A stretch of DNA of 64,000 nucleotides from Planctopirus ephydatiae (lineage in GTDB: Bacteria > Planctomycetota > Planctomycetia > Planctomycetales > Planctomycetaceae): NCBI RefSeq assembly GCF_007752345.1, contig NZ_CP036299.1, positions 1,875,001-1,939,000 on the forward strand. The letters run 5' to 3'. Positions 57,826 to 64,000 of the stretch are shown piece by piece. Under the pieces are notes generated by a model. The model was not told where the DNA came from. It saw only the letters and a program-made list of their open reading frames with translations, and did no database searches. Made by a program: the position numbers and the translations under genes. Position 1 is the first letter of the stretch. The number at the start of each line of letters is the position of its first letter.

Positions 57826-58352
57826 ATTACGGCAATCGATGAAACCTGCCTTGTTACTGTCAGCTTCTTGCAACTGCGTTGCCAGGAAGAAATTTGCTCT
57901 TCCCGTTTGAGGCACAAATCACAAAGTGAGCTGGCAAACAGGTCTGGCGAGTATATCGCCAGAACAGGTCGCCGCAAGTCAACAGCACAGACCCAGGGCA
58001 TTGATTGTCAGTTCCTGGGCCCGAAAAGCATGTTCCAGGTAAGTTCTGCTGAACCGGTAAATCCGGCAAAAACTGATCAGTTAACGGAGGATGGGTCTCG
58101 AAAATTTAGAGCCATACGTTTGCCCTGCATTTTGTCGACGAAACTTGCCAACTGGAGGTCTCTTGGAGTTCGTAAGTTGTTTTCTAGCATAAATTACGGT
58201 CAAGGGCACAATTTCCTGCTTCGGACAGTTGGCGAATCGTTTTCCATCGATTACATTTATACATTACACAGTGGCAGCCTAGCGGGCTTTTCCGGTGGTT
58301 TTATCCCATACAGGGCCATTCCGATGCAGACACAGAATGAAGGAGTTTTTTC
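57826..58352. other. Divergent tRNA-Leu/rpsU intergenic region
   Basis: About 530 bp with no convincing gene. Promoters of the tRNA and rpsU are expected here. Confidence 0.5.
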
Positions 58353-58547
58353 GTGGTAAAGCTGCGGTTGCGCGAAAATGAGTCGATCAATGATGCTGTC
58401 AAGCGATTCCGTAAGCTGGTTGAGCATGCTGGTATCAAGAAGGAAATGCGCCGCCGCGAATTCTACGAAAAGCCCAGTGAAACCAAGCGTCGTACACGTC
58501 GTCGTGCAGACCGCCGTGCCAAGCTGCAGAGAGTGATGAGCTCCTAA
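58353..58547 (+). CDS. rpsU: 30S ribosomal protein bS21
   Basis: A 64-residue very basic ribosomal protein needed at translation initiation. [19 protein letters not shown] and [19 protein letters not shown] match the family. The start codon is GTG, with AAGGAG at a good distance upstream. Monocistronic. Confidence 0.94.
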   Translation: MVKLRLRENESINDAVKRFRKLVEHAGIKKEMRRREFYEKPSETKRRTRRRADRRAKLQRVMSS

Positions 58548-58611
58548 TACTTCGATGAATGCGGGTATGAATTCTCAGCGTTCAACCGACCACCACACGA
58601 CGCGAATTTCT

Positions 58612-58646
58612 AAAGCCTGTCTCATGAGAGATGGGCTTTTTGTTTT
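58612..58646 (+). terminator. Rho-independent terminator of rpsU
   Basis: AAAGCCTGTCTC pairs with GAGATGGGCTTT (12 bp, two G-U) around ATGA and is followed by a T-rich run. Confidence 0.88.
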
Positions 58647-58805
58647 TTGGTTGACCTCACCACAGACAGACAACTCTACGCTTTCTGTGAAACAATCTCG
58701 CAGCATGTCTCCCCAACAAGCACTGCGTGTCACTTCCTGAGAATGATCTCCTGAGGACAATCTCAGTGGATCGAACCTGTGCCGGATCAAATCCTGTCCT
58801 GAGAT

Positions 58806-58839
58806 AAAAAGAGAGGCAGCCTGTACCAGGCTGCCTCTC
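58806..58839 (-). terminator. Rho-independent terminator of the 730-residue protein gene
   Basis: GAGAGGCAGCCTG and its inverted copy form a 13-bp perfect stem with a 3-nt loop; TTTTT follows on the minus strand. Confidence 0.92.
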
Positions 58840-58888
58840 GATAGAACACGCGATTATCCCGGCAATCAGCCAGGCTCAACGCTTATCT

Positions 58889-61081
58889 CTACTGCACATC
58901 GACGATCACCCAGCCATCGACCACTGCCAGCTTGGTGACATTCGCAAAGACCGTTTTCTTGGGCCCATCAATCTTGAACTTGCTCTCCACAGTGCGATCT
59001 GGCAAAGCGTCCTGAATCTTCTTGCGAATCACACCCTTCGTAGCAATCCCCAGATCGCCTTCAACATCGGCCACGGCAATAGTCCCGCGAGTGACGGTGA
59101 TTTCCGGACCAGCCACAGTGAAATTGAGTGGCACCGTGATCTCAGAAACGGGGATGTCTTCCCGGTCATCCGACTTGAAGCCCGTCCTCAAGGTGAGAGT
59201 TAAACCACCTGAAGCCGCCTTAAAGCGAATGGGGTCTTCCTTAGCGAAGACAAACGAATTCTTGCTGGGCATTTCGCCTTCGGCTCGTGGGCGATCCTTC
59301 AATACAATTTCGCGACCCAGAGCGGTGCTCAAGAACGTCTTAATTTCCTTGCGGAATTCTTCTTCGGTAAAGGTCTTCCCTGCAAAGCCCATTCGGTCAA
59401 TCGAGTTATTGAGCAGCGATTCATGCAGCAGAATCGTGGCACCTGTCGTGGCTGTGAGGAAGTTCGCAGGAGGAATATTCCCACCAATTTCTTCTGCTGT
59501 CATCAGCCGGGTCGAAAGCTTCAAATCGGTTTCGCTGGTCTGATAGACTTTGGCATCCGGGAAAAGTTTGACTTTCTTGAGGCCAGCGAATAGTTCGTTT
59601 TCCAGCTTCGCACCAGCGTCCTTCATGGCGACGTCGGCTTCCTGGTTGAAGCGAGGCAGCACACGTTCACGCACACGCTGGGCAGCAATGGCTTCGGCCT
59701 GTGGACGGCGAGAAGCAACTTCACCAGCAGCAACTCGGTCAGCATAGTTACCGAACAGCAGCGAACCACTGTAGCGAGTGGAAATCCCTGTTGTCGTGTT
59801 GTTCGGACGAACGCTGATGAGCGCTGGTGCTGTGGTGAATTTTTCACCATCAAAGTTGACGTCTTTCGTGGCGTAGAATGTGTGATAGCCATATGTGTTT
59901 ACTGTCGCTTCGCTGGTGACACCCGTGGTATTCGACTGCACGGTTCCGTTGAGTGTCAGATCGAATCGCACTGAGTTCGGCGATGGCTTCAGGTTGATAC
60001 CCACCACGGTGGATGTCGTCTGGTAACCACCAACGTTCGCTCCAAGAACAAAGTCCCGAACACCACCAGATTCGGTCCGTGCATCCGACATCAGCTTCGA
60101 GAGGAACGTTTCGCTCGCCACCAGCCTCAGGTTGTAGTTCAGGAAGTTTTTCTGAACAACAGCCAGCAAGGCTACACCGCCACCCGGCACAGTTTCTTTG
60201 ACTGTCTTGATGGCTGCTCGCAAAGCTGCGGCATTCGCAGAGGTCGGGTCATCCTCGGCATTCCTGGCTGCTGCTGCAAGTTGTGCAATCACAGTACGAA
60301 TTTTTTCTTTCGAAGCTTCGTCGACCGGAGCATTGATAGCAGCCACATAACCTTCGAGGGCAGATTTCAGCGCGACAAACTCGGGCCGTGATAAAAATGC
60401 CTTCTGGGCGTCGTTTTCAATCTTGGCGACACCGTCAAGACGTTCGATTGTGGCCTTGGCAGCCACTGTGGTGGCAGCTTCGTCACTTCCAGCCATGGCC
60501 TTGGCGAGTTCTTCACCACGGACAAACGGGAGCCACGCCTTACCGCCCGGAATTTTATCCAGAGCCGCCTGAAGAGCCTCCAGGGCCTTAACAGATTCAG
60601 CCTTTTTGAACGTAATCGTTTCGAGACGAACCTTGACGGGATCGAGTGCCAGCGATTCGAGAATAGCATCCGAGAATTCGATCGTTCGGCTCAACGAGCC
60701 TTTGAGTGTCGAAAGCGGGCCAAAAATCGTGCGATAGCTGGGATCAGCCAGTGACTTATCGATAATTGCGAGCCTGGCTTTGAGTTCATCCAGCGCGGCC
60801 TTCTGGGCAGCGATATCGCCTTCAAGCTGGAAGAATTTTTCCACAGCCGCCGTCGTATTCTCGCTCCACTTGGCCCAGTTGGTTCCCAGTTCATCGAGAA
60901 CGTCGCTGCTCAAACGGGAAGGAACAGTGTTCGGCAGAATACCTCGCAAACCTTCCGGAGCAGGATCCTGATTGCCAAACGCCCAGCTTCCCATCGCCAG
61001 GCCAGTCATGGCGCCGACAGAAAGAACACCTCTCCAGGCACGGTTTTCTCGACTCGATAGGCGGGTCAAAACTTGGGACAT
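58889..61081 (-). CDS. Large exported protein, unknown function
   Basis: A ~730-residue protein I do not recognise. After a basic start, a hydrophobic segment (about residues 22-38, VLSVGAMTGLAMGSWAF) suggests export. Residues ~75-330 are strongly helical with heptad-like patterns (DIAAQKAALDELKARL). The second half (about 360-730) appears mainly beta, with DLTLNGTVQSN and TVNTYGYHTFYATKDV. Ser/Thr/Asn-rich turns hint at an extracytoplasmic fold. ATG 61081 has GGAGG upstream; ATG 61111 is possible. Monocistronic with its own terminator. Confidence 0.68.
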   Translation of the reverse strand: MSQVLTRLSSRENRAWRGVLSVGAMTGLAMGSWAFGNQDPAPEGLRGILPNTVPSRLSSDVLDELGTNWAKWSENTTAAVEKFFQLEGDIAAQKAALDELKARLAIIDKSLADPSYRTIFGPLSTLKGSLSRTIEFSDAILESLALDPVKVRLETITFKKAESVKALEALQAALDKIPGGKAWLPFVRGEELAKAMAGSDEAATTVAAKATIERLDGVAKIENDAQKAFLSRPEFVALKSALEGYVAAINAPVDEASKEKIRTVIAQLAAAARNAEDDPTSANAAALRAAIKTVKETVPGGGVALLAVVQKNFLNYNLRLVASETFLSKLMSDARTESGGVRDFVLGANVGGYQTTSTVVGINLKPSPNSVRFDLTLNGTVQSNTTGVTSEATVNTYGYHTFYATKDVNFDGEKFTTAPALISVRPNNTTTGISTRYSGSLLFGNYADRVAAGEVASRRPQAEAIAAQRVRERVLPRFNQEADVAMKDAGAKLENELFAGLKKVKLFPDAKVYQTSETDLKLSTRLMTAEEIGGNIPPANFLTATTGATILLHESLLNNSIDRMGFAGKTFTEEEFRKEIKTFLSTALGREIVLKDRPRAEGEMPSKNSFVFAKEDPIRFKAASGGLTLTLRTGFKSDDREDIPVSEITVPLNFTVAGPEITVTRGTIAVADVEGDLGIATKGVIRKKIQDALPDRTVESKFKIDGPKKTVFANVTKLAVVDGWVIVDVQ

Positions 61082-61566
61082 TGTTCGCAAGGCCTCCGTG
61101 TGTAAAGTCATCAGAAAGTCCGGCAAGGTGTATCTGTGGCAGAGTTGGCAGGTCGGTTGTCCATCGACGCTTCGCACTGGGAAATTTCATCGACCGGCAG
61201 TTTTTTGCGACCGTAGCCGACGCTATTTCTTTTCGATCCTCTGCAACACGAATATCACGCTCGACTGGTACAATCCACAACATCCTTAATTCTTTACTAA
61301 CCGACAAACTTTGCCAGTCCCCCATATGCTACCCTTCGCACCTCGCTCCGGCAATGACTGCCGCCGGATTGATGCCCAGCCGCATTCCAGAATCAACGGC
61401 CTCATCCCAACGAGTGAAAATGGAATCAGTGGGTTTCACAGCCGATTCGCAGGGTCCAATCCAGCGAACTCACTTCTCGTTTGCCACTGATTTGGGCATA
61501 GTATTTCAAGGGATTTTGCCTGTAGAGAAATGAGAAGTTTGTTCAGCAACGGAGTGCTCAACCGCT
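61082..61566. other. Divergent intergenic region before the helicase gene
   Basis: About 485 bp with no supportable gene; promoters for both flanking genes are expected. Confidence 0.5.
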
Positions 61567-64000
61567 GTGACTCAACTTTTAGATGATTTGACACCATCGC
61601 AGGCAGCGGCCGTAGAACACTTCGAAGGTCCCATGCTGGTTCTAGCCGGCCCGGGGTCGGGAAAAACCCGTGTGGTCACCCGGCGGATTGCCAGACTCAT
61701 CGAACGGCGGGTCCATCCCGCAGAAATTCTGGCCATCACATTCACCAACAAAGCCGCCCGGGAGATGGCCGAACGTGTCGAGCACCTCATTCCCGGAAGA
61801 CGGGTGGCAGTCAGCACATTTCATAAGTTCTGTGCCCGCATCTTGAGGCAGTATGGCGGTGTCGTTGGCCTCAAACCCAATTTCTCAATTCTGGATGTGA
61901 AAGATCAGGATGCAGCTCTGAAAGAAGCTGTCAAAGAGGAAGGCTTCGACCCCACGCATTACAGCCCCAGTCGCATTGGCTGGCGGATTGGTCAGCTAAA
62001 AAACGAGTGCATCACACCGGCCCTGTTCGCACAGCAGGCTGGCGAACGCGTCGGCACACATCTCGATTCAGTTGTCGCCAAAGCGTATGGCCGATATCAA
62101 CAGATACTCCTTGATGCCAATGCCGTCGATTTCGACGACCTGTTGCTGCATGTGGTGACCATCCTCAAAGAAAACCCGAATCTACGACAATCGCTCGATG
62201 AACGGTATCGCTTCATCCTCGTCGATGAATACCAGGATACCAATCAGGCGCAATACCAGATTGTCTCCGCCCTCTCACAAAACGAGCCCAACCTGTGTGC
62301 CACAGGCGATCCTGATCAGTCGATTTATGGCTGGCGGGGAGCACAAATCGAGAACATCCTGCGATTTGAACGCGACTTCCCCCGCGTCAAGATTGTGCGA
62401 CTCGAGGACAATTTCCGCAGCACCCCGGAGATCCTGGCAGCAGCCGACGACCTGATTCGCCATAACACCCAGCGCAAAGCCAAAAGTCTCAGAACGTCAA
62501 ATCCTTCGGGTTTACCTGTGGAGATTCGGCAGTATGCCGATGGCTTCCAGGAGGCGGATTCGCTGGCGGCCGAAATCCGCGAGCGAGTGGCCAGTGGCGA
62601 ACGCCAATACTCAGACTTTGCCATATTTTACCGCGTGAACTCGCTCTCCCGCTCCATTGAAACAGCTCTCGGACGAGCCCGCGTCCCGTTTGCCATCACC
62701 GGTGGTGTCGCGTTCTATGAACGGACGGAAGTCAAAGACCTGATTGCCTATTTGCGGGTCATTGAGAACCCGGATGATCGCCCTGCGTTTCGGCGGATTG
62801 TGAACACACCCGTCCGTGGGATCGGCAAGAATTCGCAAGAAAAGCTGGATCGCTGGGCCAGTGCTCGAAATCTCAATCTGTGGGATGCAGTGCATCAGAT
62901 CGATGCTTCCATCGGTCTACCGAAAAAAGCCGAGTACTCGCTGAAACTGTTTGCCAATCTGCTCGACGAACTGGCCCGTCGATCTCATGGGCCGATTGCA
63001 GAACTGCTGGAGGTAATTGTCGAGAGAACTGGCTACCTGCAGAACCTGAGTGGACTCGAACCCGAAGAGTTCGCCAATCGCAAAGCCAACGTGGAAGAAC
63101 TGGTCGCGAGCGCCCGCCAATTCGATCAGGATCATGTCGAACGTGGTTCACTCAGTGAATTCCTTGAAACCTGCTCCCTGGTGCAGGATGCGGACACGAT
63201 TGATGAGTCAGCCGGACAGGTGCAATTGATGACTTTGCATTCTGCCAAAGGCCTGGAGTTCCCTTGCGTCTACCTGGTGGGTGTCGAACATGGATTATTG
63301 CCTCACGAGCGCTCATTGCGTGATGGCGATCCACTCCAGATCGAAGAAGAGCGGCGGTTGTTGTTTGTCGGTATGACTCGGGCCCGCGAAGAGTTGTATC
63401 TCACCTGGACACGCTTGCGATCCACCCATGGCCGGTTACTCAGTACGATTGCCAGCCAGTTTTTGACTGAGCTGAATGTCGCGCGACACGATTACTCCAC
63501 CGATGATGACACCTCTTTTGGCGACTGGTCTCCTCAGGAAATGCGACGGGGGACATCCGGAGATTCAATTCTCGCTCAAATGGCTGACTGGGGAGAACAA
63601 GCCAGAAAAGAGTCCTCCAATCCACCTGACGAAACCACCTCGACAGAAGATGATCATGCAGATCTGGCCGAACCTGGCGTCGATTCACAGCTCTTCACTT
63701 CCTCTGAAGAAGACGCACAGCCGAAGGCGAACTTTATTGACCGAGTTCTGGAATCTGCAGTGACCTCCGAAGATTCGAGTGGCCACGAGACTGCGGCCAC
63801 ACAACCGGTGATAACGCGAAACTCCCGATCTTTCTCGAAGAAGAAAGCTCCTCGCGTGCCAGAAGCCGAACGTATCGATCAGCTCAAGTCGCGGCTGATG
63901 ACGGGAGCCGATCTGATGGCTCGCGATCAATCGCTTAACAGGTTTCAACTGGGAATGCAGGTCAGGCACCCCGAATATGGCCGCGGGCTCGTGGTGGGAT
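61567..64000 (+). CDS. PcrA/UvrD-type superfamily 1 DNA helicase (3' end outside window)
   Basis: ATP-dependent 3'-5' DNA helicase for repair and replication. From GTG 61567 the frame is open for 811 codons to the window edge. Motifs in order: Q-motif region LTPSQAAAVEHFEGP, Walker A AGPGSGKT (residues 27-34), TFTNKAAREM, motif II DEYQDTN (from Asp220), GDPDQSIYGWRGA, LEDNFRS, TLHSAKGLEF and VGMTRAREELYLT. An acidic linker of over 100 residues follows. The last visible part, VRHPEYGRGLVV, resembles the C-terminal tudor-like RNA polymerase-binding element of PcrA. Only a short C-terminal piece is missing. A CGGAG site lies upstream of the start. Confidence 0.92.
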   Translation, partial: MTQLLDDLTPSQAAAVEHFEGPMLVLAGPGSGKTRVVTRRIARLIERRVHPAEILAITFTNKAAREMAERVEHLIPGRRVAVSTFHKFCARILRQYGGVVGLKPNFSILDVKDQDAALKEAVKEEGFDPTHYSPSRIGWRIGQLKNECITPALFAQQAGERVGTHLDSVVAKAYGRYQQILLDANAVDFDDLLLHVVTILKENPNLRQSLDERYRFILVDEYQDTNQAQYQIVSALSQNEPNLCATGDPDQSIYGWRGAQIENILRFERDFPRVKIVRLEDNFRSTPEILAAADDLIRHNTQRKAKSLRTSNPSGLPVEIRQYADGFQEADSLAAEIRERVASGERQYSDFAIFYRVNSLSRSIETALGRARVPFAITGGVAFYERTEVKDLIAYLRVIENPDDRPAFRRIVNTPVRGIGKNSQEKLDRWASARNLNLWDAVHQIDASIGLPKKAEYSLKLFANLLDELARRSHGPIAELLEVIVERTGYLQNLSGLEPEEFANRKANVEELVASARQFDQDHVERGSLSEFLETCSLVQDADTIDESAGQVQLMTLHSAKGLEFPCVYLVGVEHGLLPHERSLRDGDPLQIEEERRLLFVGMTRAREELYLTWTRLRSTHGRLLSTIASQFLTELNVARHDYSTDDDTSFGDWSPQEMRRGTSGDSILAQMADWGEQARKESSNPPDETTSTEDDHADLAEPGVDSQLFTSSEEDAQPKANFIDRVLESAVTSEDSSGHETAATQPVITRNSRSFSKKKAPRVPEAERIDQLKSRLMTGADLMARDQSLNRFQLGMQVRHPEYGRGLVVG

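Larger units (their letters stand above)
58548..58888. other. Convergent gap with two separate terminators
   Basis: Holds one terminator for rpsU and one for the minus-strand 730-residue protein gene, and nothing else I can identify. Confidence 0.6.

Noticed and set aside
61081-61533. 150-codon plus-strand frame before the helicase gene
   Set aside because: Overlaps the start of the minus-strand 730-residue protein gene, has no domain and no ribosome site.

Overview
This 64 kb window looks like chromosomal DNA from a planctomycete, probably a Planctopirus-like member of the Planctomycetales. The assignment rests on family content. There is a DUF1559 protein with a prepilin-type N-terminus followed by a small lipoprotein. 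There is a multidomain PVC-type heme-binding protein (SGNH, beta-propeller, HEAT, CxxCH). The window also has an FHA protein, a VWA protein with one membrane span, several large exported proteins of unknown function, and moderate GC content. I see no prophage, transposase, CRISPR array or rRNA operon. One tRNA-Leu(GAG) is present. Genus-level assignment is inference.

Layout. 1-1869: 3'-truncated squalene-hopene cyclase-type gene (minus). 2496-5915: giant PVC-type cytochrome. 6248-10817: minus-strand LPS inner-core operon hldE, waaF, a family 4 glycosyltransferase and a WaaP/InaA-type kinase. 11093-14188: a degenerate phosphotransferase, a small membrane protein and citrate synthase. 14884-16617: primary sigma factor. 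17146-21849: an osmoregulated periplasmic glucan locus (opgG, an unknown gene, opgH). 22358-28561: a pyruvate/indolepyruvate decarboxylase-type enzyme, a one-span protein, a secreted alpha/beta hydrolase and an exported protein with both a tyrosine-phosphatase signature and a C-terminal heme c motif. 28706-32721: SDR, FHA protein, lipoprotein, DUF1559 pseudopilin and an orphan Flp pilin.

33054-39241: folK with a long C-terminal extension, a HAD phosphatase, a Tat-type exported protein, a lysophospholipase-like hydrolase and a VWA protein. 39378-44781: PPP-type phosphatase, a YdiJ-like FAD/Fe-S dehydrogenase, moaD and moaE. 44994-49905: rpsR, an M28 peptidase with two PDZ-like regions, and a large exported Pro/Thr-rich protein. 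50138-53246: an nfeD-floA membrane-microdomain cluster with a third coiled-coil gene. 53679-58547: rpsT, a small exported protein plus an ExeA-type ATPase, fumC, tRNA-Leu and rpsU. 58889-64000: a 730-residue exported protein of unknown function and a 3'-truncated PcrA/UvrD helicase.

Much of the window concerns the cell envelope: hopanoid-type cyclase, LPS core, periplasmic glucans, flotillin/NfeD, pseudopilins, and exported hydrolases and cytochromes. Housekeeping genes are interspersed as single units, many closed by clear Rho-independent terminators. A palindromic repeat (core GTGCCATGCTTGC...GCAAGCATG) occurs five times, four of them in gaps between convergent genes. The most unusual coding finding is the CX5R-phosphatase plus CxxCH protein at 27464-28561.
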